Below, in pieces: positions 20,126 through 28,344 of a stretch of DNA of 39,714 bases. How positions within the stretch are numbered: position 1 is the stretch's first letter; the number at the start of each line of letters is the position of its first letter. Made by a program: the position numbers and the translations under genes. Source of the DNA: Rhodocyclaceae bacterium (GTDB lineage: Bacteria > Pseudomonadota > Gammaproteobacteria > Burkholderiales > Rhodocyclaceae); the NCBI GenBank assembly GCA_018883385.1, contig VEQD01000002.1:43400-83113 (forward strand), written 5' to 3'. A model generated the notes under the pieces. That model had not been told where the DNA came from, ran no database searches, and worked only from the letters and a program-made list of their open reading frames with translations.

Positions 20126-21151
20126 TTAAGCAGTAAAGAAACGTTCGGCAACACCGTCAGGCAGTGGCACGCCGGTGGTACGGGCACGCTTGAGCAGTGT
20201 CCAGTAGTAACGGTAGGCGGCGCGATCCTGCAGCTTGCCATTGTGGCGGATGGGGCCCCAGTCGGCATCGGCCGCCGCGCTGACGATTTCAGTGGCGTCC
20301 TGTACCTCGGAGAAATCCGGGCTCATGGCGTCCAGAATCGGGCGGATCTGCACGGGGTGGATGCTCCACATACGCAGATAGCCGAATTCCTGACGGGCAC
20401 GATCGGCGTCACGCCGGATGTACTCGAGGTCGGCGAGTTCTGTCGTCACATTGTGCGATGGTACTTTGCCATGTCCCAGCGCAGCACTGGAGATTTCCAG
20501 CTTGGCTCGGCGCACCAGCGGGTGGTCAAACTGACCAGGGCTCTTCATCGCGCTGCCGGGAATCGCACCGAAATGACCGGAGACAAAATCCATCAGGCCA
20601 AAGTCCAGCGATTCAATGCCATCCAGCGCGGCAATATCCCAGACCTCGTGCAGGGCGCCATGGGTTTCGATGAGCACATGCGCCGGAATGGGATTCTTGA
20701 TACTGTGACGTTGCTCAGTGACGCGCAGCGCTTTTAAAAAAACGCGCACATCGTCGATGCCACGGGGCTTGGGGAGTGTAATGAAGGGCAAGCGGTTGCC
20801 AGCGCCGCCGACCAGAATTTCCAGATCGTCTTGCCAGTGGTCGTGGGTGACATCGTGAATCCGTGCGCCAACTCGGCCGAACTGATTGTCGCTCGAGTTA
20901 ATCATGGCCACGCACAGCTCGGCATGTGCCTTTTCGTTGCCGGCGGCGGCACCATCTTCGCAATCGCAGGTAATGTCCATGGCCAGCGGGCCATATTCGG
21001 CCGCGATCTCGGCCTGGATTGCCATGGCTTTTTTCATCAGTTTCTCAGAGCCGCAGTAGTGGTCAACAGCGGGCAGCACTGGAAACGGCTTCTCGCCGGG
21101 GAAAAGCACCTCGTCAGGCGTCAAAGCGGGGGGGGTTACAGCGTGCGTCAT
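20126..21151 (-). CDS. CitE/HpcH-type lyase (CoA-ester lyase family)
   Basis: The 341-residue product belongs to the HpcH/HpaI aldolase and citrate lyase beta superfamily, whose members cleave or form CoA esters such as malyl-CoA or citramalyl-CoA with Mg2+. Visible are AMDITCDCEDGA at about 58-68 with candidate metal-binding acidic residues, LPKPRGIDDV and an IETHGAL segment. No citrate lyase alpha or gamma gene is nearby, so it is not part of a citrate lyase complex; the substrate is unknown. It sits between mdh and minC, as often seen near mdh in Betaproteobacteria. No clear ribosome site precedes ATG 21151, and codons 6-8 contain a run of eight C. Confidence 0.8.
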   Translation of the reverse strand: MTHAVTPPALTPDEVLFPGEKPFPVLPAVDHYCGSEKLMKKAMAIQAEIAAEYGPLAMDITCDCEDGAAAGNEKAHAELCVAMINSSDNQFGRVGARIHDVTHDHWQDDLEILVGGAGNRLPFITLPKPRGIDDVRVFLKALRVTEQRHSIKNPIPAHVLIETHGALHEVWDIAALDGIESLDFGLMDFVSGHFGAIPGSAMKSPGQFDHPLVRRAKLEISSAALGHGKVPSHNVTTELADLEYIRRDADRARQEFGYLRMWSIHPVQIRPILDAMSPDFSEVQDATEIVSAAADADWGPIRHNGKLQDRAAYRYYWTLLKRARTTGVPLPDGVAERFFTA

Positions 21152-21192
21152 GATGTCATTGTCTAAGTCAGCGTAAAGCGAAAGGATAATGC

Positions 21193-21220
21193 AAAAGGGC
21201 CACGCAAGCGTGACCCTTTT
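21193..21220 (-). terminator. Intrinsic terminator downstream of mdh
   Basis: On the minus strand AAAAGGGTCACGC and GCGTGGCCCTTTT form a 13-pair stem with one U-G pair and a two-base centre (21193-21205 and 21208-21220). The T4 run is part of the stem. It lies 25 bases after the mdh stop and ahead of the CitE-like gene, implying that the latter has its own promoter or depends on read-through. Confidence 0.8.
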
Positions 21221-21244
21221 GAGCCGAAGCAGCCTAAAGACCGA

Positions 21245-22237
21245 TTACAGCATTGACGCGACGGCTTCCTTCTCGTCGGTCAGTTCCTTCAGGGTGGCAG
21301 CGATCTTACCCTTCGAGTATTCGTCGATTTCCAGGCCCTTGATCAGGGTGAATTTGCCACCCTTGCACTCGCACGGGAAGCCGAAGACGATGCCTTCCGG
21401 AATGCCATAACCATTGTCGGCTGGTGCCGGGATACCCATGGTCACCCATTCATCCGAACCCAGGTGCCAGTCACGGATGTGGTCGATGGCAGCGTTGGCA
21501 GCCGAAGCAGCTGACGACAGGCCACGCGCATCGATAATGGCGGCGCCGCGCTTACCAACGGTCGGCAGAAATACGTCATTGTTCCAGACGGCATCATTGA
21601 CCAGTGCCTTGACGCTGTCGCCGTTCGACGTACAGAAGCGGTAGTCGGCATACATCGTCGGCGAGTGGTTGCCCCACACAACCAGCTTTTTCAGTGATGA
21701 GACCGGGCGACCGGTCTTCTGGGCCAGCTGGGTCAGCGCGCGGTTGTGGTCCAGGCGCAGCATGCCGTGATAGTTGTTCGGATTGGTGCGGCCAACCTTC
21801 TTGGCGGCAGCAGCAGCGATCAGAGCGTTGGTGTTGCAGGGATTGCCCACGACCAGTACTTTGACATCTTCCTTGGCATTCTTGGCAATGGCTTCGCCCT
21901 GAACCGTAAAGATGGCGCCGTTGGCTTGCAGCAGATCGGCACGTTCCATGCCCGGGCCGCGCGGACGAGCACCAACCAGCAGGCAGACGTCGGCGTCTTT
22001 GAACGCAACGTTCGGGTCATCGGTCGCGATCATGCCTTGCAGCAGTGGGAAGGCACAATCGTCCAACTCCATCATCACGCCTTGCACGGCCTTCTGGGCT
22101 TGCGGCAGATCCAGCAGCTGAAGAATGACAGGCTGATCTTTGCCGAGCATTTCGCCGGAAGCAATACGGAACAGCAGGCTATAACCGATCTGACCAGCGG
22201 CGCCGGTGACGGCGACGCGCATAGGCGCTTTGGACAT
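21245..22237 (-). CDS. mdh: Malate dehydrogenase (NAD, cytosolic type)
   Basis: Mdh oxidises malate to oxaloacetate with NAD in the TCA cycle. The 330-residue product has the NAD-binding TGAAGQIG at 11-18, Asp43 after the second strand (LLDLP), substrate arginines in [15 protein letters not shown] (Arg92, Arg98), and the catalytic WGNHSP with His191. This is the longer form shared with eukaryotic cytosolic enzymes and Thermus, not the 312-residue E. coli form. GAGGAG precedes ATG 22237. It is divergent from gntR, has its own near-consensus promoter and a downstream terminator. Confidence 0.96.
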   Translation of the reverse strand: MSKAPMRVAVTGAAGQIGYSLLFRIASGEMLGKDQPVILQLLDLPQAQKAVQGVMMELDDCAFPLLQGMIATDDPNVAFKDADVCLLVGARPRGPGMERADLLQANGAIFTVQGEAIAKNAKEDVKVLVVGNPCNTNALIAAAAAKKVGRTNPNNYHGMLRLDHNRALTQLAQKTGRPVSSLKKLVVWGNHSPTMYADYRFCTSNGDSVKALVNDAVWNNDVFLPTVGKRGAAIIDARGLSSAASAANAAIDHIRDWHLGSDEWVTMGIPAPADNGYGIPEGIVFGFPCECKGGKFTLIKGLEIDEYSKGKIAATLKELTDEKEAVASML

Positions 22238-22281
22238 GGATGACTCCTCGAAATTTTTTGAAGTGTGGATGAAACTCTTTG

Positions 22282-22310
22282 ATGGTATTAGTGAGGCAGA
22301 TCGCTGTCAA
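22282..22310 (-). promoter_or_regulatory. Strong sigma70 promoter for mdh
   Basis: On the minus strand TTGACA (22310-22305) is followed after exactly 17 bases by TACCAT (22287-22282). The -35 box is perfect consensus. Transcription would start near 22275, giving a leader of about 38 bases with GAGGAG before the mdh ATG. Confidence 0.7.
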
Positions 22311-22324
22311 TGCGCTGTGCGTCA

Positions 22325-22353
22325 TTGCCAAGCTTGGGGGTGTCGAACAGGAT
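22325..22353 (+). promoter_or_regulatory. Possible gntR promoter with adjacent palindrome
   Basis: TTGCCA at 22325-22330 and CAGGAT at 22348-22353 are 17 bases apart. The perfect ten-base palindrome CCAAGCTTGG at 22328-22337 overlaps the -35 box and could be an autoregulatory operator, but this is inference. The -10 match is poor. Confidence 0.3.
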
Positions 22354-22379
22354 GCGCCAAAGTGTGATGAAATACGGGC

Positions 22380-23114
22380 ATGCCTTCTCGTGCCACCGTC
22401 CCCGCTTTTCGTCCGCTTTATCGTCAGATTCAGGATCTCATCGTTCAGGCGCTGGCTGACCGTGAATGGTTGCCGGGTGAAATGATTCCCAGTGAAATGG
22501 ATCTGGCCGCCCGCTTCGAAGTCAGCCAGGGTACGGTGCGGCGTGCGATTGACGAGCTGGCCGCCGAGCATCTGTTAGTGCGCCGGCAGGGGAAGGGGAC
22601 CTACGTGGCGACCCATGCGGATCCACGCGCCTTTTTCCGATTTTTAAGGTTGATTCCGGATGACGGTTCCGTGCCGCGTTCGCGCAGCGAACCATTAGAG
22701 TGTCAGAGTCTGCGCGCCGGGCAGGAAGTGGCCAAAGCGTTGGCCATCAACCACGGTGACCCCGTATTGCAATTACGCCGGATTCTGCGTTTTGACGGAG
22801 AGCCGGTCGTGGTCGATGAAATCTACCTGCCGGCAGACCTGTTTCCCAATCTGACGCTAGATCAGCTGCGTGCCTCGGATCGCTCTTTGTACACGTTGTT
22901 TGAGTCTTTATTCGGTGTGCGCATGGTGCGCGCAGAAGAGAAGATCCGCGCAGTAGCCGCTGACGCGGTGGCGGCACAGGTGTTAGGCATTGAACCCGGC
23001 ACGCCCTTGCTCAGTGTTGAGCGAACGGCGTATACCTACGGCAATCGTCCGGCCGAATGGCGTCGCGGGCTCTACGCCACCGCGAATCATCATTATTTCA
23101 ATGAGTTGGGTTAA
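22380..23114 (+). CDS. GntR-family regulator, HutC/UTRA subfamily
   Basis: The 244-residue product has an N-terminal winged helix-turn-helix (about residues 12-78; LAARFEVSQGTVRRAIDELAAEHLLVRRQGKGTYV) and a C-terminal UTRA ligand-binding domain (about 95-240; VLQLRRILRFDGEPVVVDEIYLP). HutC-type regulators bind small metabolites and usually repress adjacent genes. Its place between divergent mdh and the sdh operon suggests control of TCA genes, which is common in Betaproteobacteria but not proved here. No strong ribosome site precedes ATG 22380. The effector is unknown. Confidence 0.9.
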   Translation: MPSRATVPAFRPLYRQIQDLIVQALADREWLPGEMIPSEMDLAARFEVSQGTVRRAIDELAAEHLLVRRQGKGTYVATHADPRAFFRFLRLIPDDGSVPRSRSEPLECQSLRAGQEVAKALAINHGDPVLQLRRILRFDGEPVVVDEIYLPADLFPNLTLDQLRASDRSLYTLFESLFGVRMVRAEEKIRAVAADAVAAQVLGIEPGTPLLSVERTAYTYGNRPAEWRRGLYATANHHYFNELG

Positions 23115-23140
23115 GCGCTGCTGCGTGCCTTCAACGCCTT

Positions 23141-23166
23141 ATGCCGCTCGTGTTGCGCTGCGGCAT
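23141..23166. repeat. Inverted repeat between gntR and sdhC
   Basis: ATGCCGC at 23141-23147 and GCGGCAT at 23160-23166 form a seven-base perfect inverted repeat with a 12-base loop, 26 bases after the gntR stop. No T-tract follows on the plus strand, only an A8 run. It may be a weak 3' end structure for gntR or a binding site. Confidence 0.45.
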
Positions 23167-23209
23167 GAACGACATAAAAAAAACCTCGCAAAAAGCGGGT
23201 GTAGGGGGA

Positions 23210-23237
23210 TTCCAAGCGGAGAGGCTTCCGCTACAAT
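23210..23237 (+). promoter_or_regulatory. Promoter of the sdh operon with inverted repeat in spacer
   Basis: TACAAT at 23232-23237 is a good -10 box, with TTCCAA at 23210-23215 as -35 (16-base spacer). Start of transcription would fall near 23244, about 30 bases before sdhC. The inverted repeat AGCGGA (23215-23220) and TCCGCT (23227-23232) sits between the two boxes, where a bound protein would block RNA polymerase. Confidence 0.55.
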
Positions 23238-23273
23238 CCCAAGTTCCGGGTTGTCTCGATACAAGGAAAACAC

Positions 23274-23666
23274 ATGACAGAGTTAGCCATGAAGAAGAAG
23301 CAGCGTCCTAAAAATCTGGACCTGTCTACGATCCGCCTGCCCCTACCTGGCAAGGTTTCCATCCTGCACCGTATCAGTGGCGTTGGCCTGTTTCTCTGCC
23401 TGCCGTTGATTCTGGCGCTTTTTCAGTGGAGCCTGACCGACGGTGGCTTTGAATGCGTTCAAGCCGTGGTGGCCAATCCGATCGGCAAGCTGGTGTTGCT
23501 GGGTCTGATCTGGGCCTACCTGCATCATTTCTGTGCCGGTATCCGTTTTCTGCTGCTCGACTGGCATATTGGTATCGACCTGCCTTCGGCCCGCAAGTCT
23601 GCCGCGCTGGTGCTGATTGTTAGCCTGACGCTGACCGTGATCATTGGGGGGACACTGCTGTGGTAA
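23274..23666 (+). CDS. sdhC: Succinate dehydrogenase cytochrome b556 subunit
   Basis: SdhC is one of the two membrane anchors of complex II and helps bind heme b and ubiquinone. The 130-residue product resembles the E. coli protein closely: KKQRPKNLDLSTIRLPLP at 7-24, then SILHRISG with the quinone-site Ser and Arg, three hydrophobic helices and LHHFCAGIRF, whose second His is the expected heme ligand. AAGGA at 23263-23267 serves ATG 23274. An internal ATG at 23289 is less likely. Its stop overlaps the sdhD ATG in TAATG. Confidence 0.94.
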   Translation: MTELAMKKKQRPKNLDLSTIRLPLPGKVSILHRISGVGLFLCLPLILALFQWSLTDGGFECVQAVVANPIGKLVLLGLIWAYLHHFCAGIRFLLLDWHIGIDLPSARKSAALVLIVSLTLTVIIGGTLLW

Positions 23667-24010
23667 TGAAACGTAACGTTGTCGGGGCCCACTACGGCCT
23701 CACTACCTGGATTGCCCAGCGCGCGACTGCGGTGCTGATGGCGATCTACACCGTCATCTTTCTGGTCGCCGTGCTGGTGGTTCAGCCGGGCACTGCCGAC
23801 GCCTGGCGCGGTATCTTCGCCAATGGCTTCATGAAGTTCGTGACCTTCCTCTTCTTCCTGAGCCTCTTCTACCACGCATGGATCGGTATCCGTGACCTGT
23901 GGATGGACTACATCAAGCCGACCGGCGTTCGCCTGTCGCTGCATGTCCTGACCATCGCTGTTCTGATCGGTTATGCCGGTTGGGCCAGCAAGATTCTATG
24001 GAGCCTGTAA
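23666..24010 (+). CDS. sdhD: Succinate dehydrogenase membrane anchor subunit
   Basis: SdhD is the second membrane anchor of complex II. The 114-residue product has three hydrophobic helices, the N-terminal VVGAHYGLTTWIAQRATA segment and HAWIGIRDLWMDYI, which carries the likely second heme ligand and the quinone-site residues. ATG 23666 overlaps the sdhC stop (TAATG). GTG 23660 in the same frame is better spaced from the G-run at 23646-23651, so the start may be two codons earlier. sdhA follows after two bases. Confidence 0.9.
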   Translation: MKRNVVGAHYGLTTWIAQRATAVLMAIYTVIFLVAVLVVQPGTADAWRGIFANGFMKFVTFLFFLSLFYHAWIGIRDLWMDYIKPTGVRLSLHVLTIAVLIGYAGWASKILWSL

Positions 24011-24012
24011 AG

Positions 24013-25800
24013 ATGAGCATCCCCGTTCATAAGTATGATGTTGTAATCGTTGGTGCTGGTGGCTCCGGTTTGCGCGCTGCCCTGCAGGTGGCTGAAGCGG
24101 GTCTGAAAACTGCCGTTCTCAGTAAGGTGTTTCCGACCCGTTCGCACACCGTCGCCGCACAGGGTGGTGTCGCCGCCCCGCTCGGTAACGTGAACGAAGA
24201 CCACTGGATGTGGCACATGTACGACACCGTCAAGGGTTCGGACTGGCTGGGCGACCAGGACGCCATCGAATTCATGGTGCGTAAGGCCACCGAGTGCGTT
24301 GTCGAACTCGAGCACTACGGCATGCCCTTTGACCGTCTGGATAACGGCAAGATTTACCAACGTCCATTTGGCGGTCACTCGCAGAACTTTGGTGAAAAGC
24401 CGGTCAACCGTTCGTGCGCTGCTGCCGACCGGACTGGCCACGCCATGCTGCACGCCATGTATCAACGTAACGTTCGTGCCAATACCCAGTTCTTCGTCGA
24501 ATGGATGGCGCTGGATCTGATTCGTGACGACTCGGGTGCCGTGGTTGGCGTCACCGCGTTGGACATGGAAACCGGTGAGATCTCGATTTTCCACGCCCGT
24601 GCGGTGATCTTCGCGACGGGTGGTGCTGGTCGGATTTATGCCTCGTCGACCAATGCCTTCATCAATACGGGCGATGGGATGGGTATGGCGGTGCGTGCCG
24701 GCATCCCCCTGGAAGATATGGAGTTCTGGCAATTCCACCCGACCGGTGTGGCCGGTGCCGGTGTGCTGATTACCGAAGGTGTGCGCGGTGAGGGCGGTAT
24801 TCTCCGTAACTGCGACGGCGAGCGTTTTATGGAACGTTATGCGCCAAACCTGAAGGATCTGGCGTCGCGCGATATCGTGTCTCGTGCCATGGCGACCGAA
24901 ATCAAGGAAGGCCGTGGTTGCGGTCCGAACAAGGACTATGTCCTGCTTGATATCACGCACTTGCAACCCGAGACCATCATGAAACGTCTGCCGGGTATCC
25001 GCGAAATCGCCATTGAGTTTGCCGGTGTCGATCCGATCAAAAAACCGATCCCGGTCGTGCCAACCTGTCACTATCAGATGGGTGGTATTCCGACCAACTA
25101 TCGTGGCGAAGTGGTGGTCCCGCAAAATGGTGAGCCCAGCGTCCCGGTGCAAGGCTTCTATGCGGCCGGCGAGTGTGCCTGTGCCTCCGTGCACGGCGCC
25201 AACCGCCTGGGCACCAACTCGCTGCTTGACCTGTTGGTTTTCGGCAAGTCGGCTGGTGAGTCGGTGGTGGAAGCGATCAAGGATGGCAAGCTGCCAATGC
25301 GTCCGTTGCCGGAGCACGCTGCAGATAGCTCGCTGGCGCGTGTCAACCGTATCGACTCCGCCAGTTCGGGCGAAAGCATGCACGAAGTTCGCGCCGCCAT
25401 GCAGCGCGTGATGCAGGCTCATGCCGGTGTGTTCCGCTTCGGTGAAGACATGAAGAAGGGCGTCAAGGAAATTCTGGAAGTCGCCGAGCGCGTCAAGAAC
25501 GTGGCGACCAAGGACAAGTCCAAGGTCTTCAACATGGCGCGCGTCGAAGCGCTGGAGCTCGAAAACCTGATCGAGGTTGCCAAGGCCACCATGATTTCGG
25601 CAGAAAACCGCAAGGAATCGCGTGGTGCGCATGTGCGTGACGATGCGCCGGACACCCCGGAACATCCGAACGGCCGTGACGATGCCAACTGGCTCAAGCA
25701 CACCCTATGGTTTGGCAGTGATAACCACATCGAATACAAGCCTGTGCAACTGAAGCCGCTGACCGCACCGTCGGTCGAGCTGAAGACGCGTACTTATTAA
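24013..25800 (+). CDS. sdhA: Succinate dehydrogenase flavoprotein subunit
   Basis: SdhA oxidises succinate to fumarate with covalently bound FAD on the cytoplasmic face of the membrane. The 595-residue product has the FAD dinucleotide fold VVIVGAGGSGLRAA, the covalent FAD site RSHTVAAQGG with His45, and the substrate-domain stretches EFWQFHPTGV and CHYQMGGIPTNY. It ends with the usual short RTY-type tail (LKTRTY). ATG 24013 is chosen for the expected N-terminus and GGAG at 24000-24003; an in-frame ATG at 23998 overlaps sdhD. sdhB follows after 17 bases. Confidence 0.97.
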   Translation: MSIPVHKYDVVIVGAGGSGLRAALQVAEAGLKTAVLSKVFPTRSHTVAAQGGVAAPLGNVNEDHWMWHMYDTVKGSDWLGDQDAIEFMVRKATECVVELEHYGMPFDRLDNGKIYQRPFGGHSQNFGEKPVNRSCAAADRTGHAMLHAMYQRNVRANTQFFVEWMALDLIRDDSGAVVGVTALDMETGEISIFHARAVIFATGGAGRIYASSTNAFINTGDGMGMAVRAGIPLEDMEFWQFHPTGVAGAGVLITEGVRGEGGILRNCDGERFMERYAPNLKDLASRDIVSRAMATEIKEGRGCGPNKDYVLLDITHLQPETIMKRLPGIREIAIEFAGVDPIKKPIPVVPTCHYQMGGIPTNYRGEVVVPQNGEPSVPVQGFYAAGECACASVHGANRLGTNSLLDLLVFGKSAGESVVEAIKDGKLPMRPLPEHAADSSLARVNRIDSASSGESMHEVRAAMQRVMQAHAGVFRFGEDMKKGVKEILEVAERVKNVATKDKSKVFNMARVEALELENLIEVAKATMISAENRKESRGAHVRDDAPDTPEHPNGRDDANWLKHTLWFGSDNHIEYKPVQLKPLTAPSVELKTRTY

Positions 25801-25817
25801 TTCCGGAGGATAGAGAC

Positions 25818-26528
25818 ATGACTATGCGTACTGTGCATTTCAAGGTGTACCGCTACGATCCGGACAAGGATGATGCGCCGTACATGCAGGACATCTCGGT
25901 GGATCTCGAAGCTAGCGACAAAAAGCTGCTCGATGCCCTCGTCAAGCTGAAGGCCAAGGACGATCTGATTTCGTTCCGTCGTTCGTGCCGAGAAGGCGTG
26001 TGTGGTTCAGACGCCATGAACATCAACGGCAAGAATGGTCTGGCCTGTCTGACTGACGTTGACAGCCTGAAGCAGCCGATCGTTCTGCGTCCGCTGCCAG
26101 GTCTGCCCGTCATTCGCGATCTGATTGTCGACATGACGCAGTTCTTCAAGCAGTACCACTCGATCAAGCCGTACCTGATCAATAACGATCCGGCACCGGA
26201 GCGTGAACGTTTGCAATCGCCGGAAGATCGTGAAGAACTGAATGGTCTGTACGAGTGCATCCTGTGTGCCTGTTGCTCGACCTCTTGCCCGTCGTTCTGG
26301 TGGAACCCGGATAAGTTCGTCGGTCCGGCCGGTCTGCTGGCGGCGTATCGCTTTATCGCTGACACGCGCGATCAGGCGACCAACGAGCGTCTGGATAACC
26401 TGGATGACCCGTATCGCCTGTTCCGCTGTCACACCATCATGAACTGCGTTGATGTCTGTCCGAAGGGTTTGAACCCGACGAAGGCCATCGGCAAGATCAA
26501 GGACATGATGGTGCGTCGCGCCGTCTAA
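25818..26528 (+). CDS. sdhB: Succinate dehydrogenase iron-sulfur subunit
   Basis: SdhB carries electrons from FAD to ubiquinone through three clusters. The 236-residue product has [2Fe-2S] ligands Cys57, Cys62, Asp65 and Cys77, [4Fe-4S] ligands Cys147, Cys150, Cys153 and Cys214, and [3Fe-4S] ligands Cys157, Cys204 and Cys210. These match the E. coli layout almost residue for residue. GGAGG at 25804-25808 is a strong ribosome site for ATG 25818. sdhE begins 33 bases downstream. Confidence 0.97.
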   Translation: MTMRTVHFKVYRYDPDKDDAPYMQDISVDLEASDKKLLDALVKLKAKDDLISFRRSCREGVCGSDAMNINGKNGLACLTDVDSLKQPIVLRPLPGLPVIRDLIVDMTQFFKQYHSIKPYLINNDPAPERERLQSPEDREELNGLYECILCACCSTSCPSFWWNPDKFVGPAGLLAAYRFIADTRDQATNERLDNLDDPYRLFRCHTIMNCVDVCPKGLNPTKAIGKIKDMMVRRAV

Positions 26529-26561
26529 GCGCGACCGTCATCAATCTGGAATCGGCCGGGG

Positions 26562-26804
26562 ATGGAACAGCACGAGCTCAACAAGCTGCGTTGGCACTGT
26601 ACGCGCCGCGCACTGCTCGAACTGGATATCACCCTCGGCCGTTTTCTGGATAACGGTTTTAACAACCTCAACGAAACGCAGGTCAAAACCTTCATTGATC
26701 TGGTGGCCATGGAAGACCATGACCTCTGGGCGCTGATCAGCGGTAAGGTCGAAGCGACCGACCCGCTGGAGTCGGAAGTGATCGTTGCGATTCGTAAGCA
26801 CTGA
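26562..26804 (+). CDS. sdhE: SdhE family FAD assembly factor
   Basis: SdhE helps attach FAD covalently to SdhA. The 80-residue product has the family fold and the LRWHCTRRALLELD start, DITLGRFLDN and the MEDHDLW segment that marks the family. The conserved RGxxE motif of SdhE reads R16-A17-L-L-E20 here, so the motif glycine is replaced by alanine. The glycine is known to matter in enterobacterial SdhE, so function with Ala is a point to test. It sits in the operon between sdhB and gltA, the usual position. Confidence 0.92.
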   Translation: MEQHELNKLRWHCTRRALLELDITLGRFLDNGFNNLNETQVKTFIDLVAMEDHDLWALISGKVEATDPLESEVIVAIRKH

Positions 26805-26921
26805 GTAAGTCTGGCCGGTTACGTTCGACATATTCGTCGGGCAGTTTGCCTGCAAGAAATTACACGCTGTACCGACCATCTAGCATTTTCGTCAAACACC
26901 TCATTTTTTGGGAAGAAGCAA

Positions 26922-28217
26922 ATGAGCGAACGTAAAGCCACACTCCAGATTACAGGTCAGGAAGCCGTTGATTTTCCAATCATGGTCGGTACGCATGGGC
27001 AGGATGTGATTGACATCCGTTCCCTGGGCGGCAAGACAGGTCTGTTTACCTACGATTCGGGTTTCCTGTCGACGGCCAGCTGCCAGTCGAAGGTGACCTT
27101 TATCGATGGTGATATCGGCGAGCTGCTGTATCGCGGTTACCCGATCGAGCAGTTAGCCGAACAGTGTAACTTCATGGAAGTTGCCTATCTGTTGAAGAAC
27201 GGCGAGCTGCCGAACAAGACACAAAAAGAAGCTTTCGAGAACGATATCAAGCTGCACACCATGGTGCACGACCAGATCAGCCGCTTCTACAACGGCTTCC
27301 GTCGTGATGCCCACCCGATGGCCATCATGGTTGGCGTGGTTGGTGCTCTGTCGGCTTTCTACCACCACGGCGAAGACTATTCAAAGCCGGAAGTGCGCAG
27401 TGTCGCCTTTAACCGTATCGTCGCCAAAATGCCGACGATCGTCGCCATGGCCTACAAGTACTCGATCGGTCAGCCGTTCATGTACCCGCGTAACGACCTC
27501 GGCTACACCGCTAACTTCATGCAAATGATGTTTGGTACCCCGTGCGAAGAGTACAAACCGAACCCGGTGCTGGTGCGTGCCCTGGACATCATCTTCACGC
27601 TGCACGCCGATCATGAGCAGAATGCATCGACCTCGACCGTCCGTCTGGCCGGTTCGTCGGGTGCCAACCCGTTTGCCACCATGGCGGCCGGTATCGCCTG
27701 CCTGTGGGGCCCGGCTCACGGTGGTGCCAACGAAGCCTGTCTGAACATGCTAGAGCAAATCGGCGACGTATCACGCGTCCCGGAATACATCGCCCGCGCT
27801 AAGGACAAGAACGACAGCTTTAAGCTCATGGGCTTTGGTCACCGCGTCTACAAGAACTTCGACCCGCGCGCCAAGCTGATGCGCAAGGTCTGCTATGACG
27901 TGCTGAAAGAGCTGGGTCTGGAAAACGACCGTCTGTTCAAGCTTGCCATGGAACTGGAAAAGATCGCGCTGGAAGATCCGTACTTCGTCGAAAAGAAGCT
28001 CTATCCGAACGTCGACTTCTACTCGGGCATCGTTCAGAAGGCGCTGGGTATCCCGACCGACATGTTTACCTGTATCTTCGCCCTGGCACGTACGGTGGGC
28101 TGGATGACGCAATGGGAAGAGATGATCACCGATCCGGAATACAAGATCGGCCGTCCGCGTCAGCTGTACACAGGCGCCGCCCGTCGCGATGTCAAGCCGC
28201 TCGAAAAGCGTGGCTGA
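26922..28217 (+). CDS. gltA: Citrate synthase, type I (hexameric form)
   Basis: GltA condenses oxaloacetate and acetyl-CoA to citrate, the first TCA step. The 431-residue product has the catalytic triad in its usual contexts: His266 in GPAHGGAN, His307 in [13 protein letters not shown] and Asp365 in YPNVDFYSG. The N-terminal beta domain typical of NADH-sensitive Gram-negative enzymes is present. GGAAGAAG precedes ATG 26922. The 117 bases upstream hold no convincing promoter to me, so transcription from sdhC is likely. An intrinsic terminator follows. Confidence 0.96.
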   Translation: MSERKATLQITGQEAVDFPIMVGTHGQDVIDIRSLGGKTGLFTYDSGFLSTASCQSKVTFIDGDIGELLYRGYPIEQLAEQCNFMEVAYLLKNGELPNKTQKEAFENDIKLHTMVHDQISRFYNGFRRDAHPMAIMVGVVGALSAFYHHGEDYSKPEVRSVAFNRIVAKMPTIVAMAYKYSIGQPFMYPRNDLGYTANFMQMMFGTPCEEYKPNPVLVRALDIIFTLHADHEQNASTSTVRLAGSSGANPFATMAAGIACLWGPAHGGANEACLNMLEQIGDVSRVPEYIARAKDKNDSFKLMGFGHRVYKNFDPRAKLMRKVCYDVLKELGLENDRLFKLAMELEKIALEDPYFVEKKLYPNVDFYSGIVQKALGIPTDMFTCIFALARTVGWMTQWEEMITDPEYKIGRPRQLYTGAARRDVKPLEKRG

Positions 28218-28246
28218 TCACCGATAAGGATGTGCACTCCGGAGGG

Positions 28247-28267
28247 GGGCGGCCTGGCCGCCCTTTT
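28247..28267 (+). terminator. Intrinsic terminator after gltA
   Basis: GGGCGG at 28247-28252 pairs with CCGCCC at 28258-28263 around a five-base loop, followed by TTTT at 28264-28267. It lies 29 bases after the gltA stop and marks the end of the sdhC-gltA unit, or a partial stop before odhA. Confidence 0.75.
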
Positions 28268-28289
28268 CCACAACCAGGGGCATGTGCAG

Positions 28290-28318
28290 TTGCAACACTG
28301 CCCGGGGCAGTTTCATAA
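28290..28318 (+). promoter_or_regulatory. Candidate odhA promoter with 15-base palindrome in spacer
   Basis: TTGCAA at 28290-28295 and TCATAA at 28313-28318 are 17 bases apart. The perfect palindrome ACTGCCC-G-GGGCAGT (28297-28311) fills the spacer. A second weaker pair, TTTCAT 28311 and TACTAG 28334, overlaps it. The first is favoured by its -35 box, but start sites need mapping. Confidence 0.4.
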
Positions 28319-28344
28319 GTTGCTTAGCCGACATACTAGGGGAC

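Noticed and set aside
23971-25701. Minus-strand open frame of 576 codons opposite sdhA
   Set aside because: It is an antisense shadow of sdhA with His/Arg/Thr-rich composition and no recognisable domain.
26805-26921. Promoter for gltA in the sdhE-gltA gap
   Set aside because: Several -10-like and -35-like boxes exist but none has both good boxes and normal spacing.
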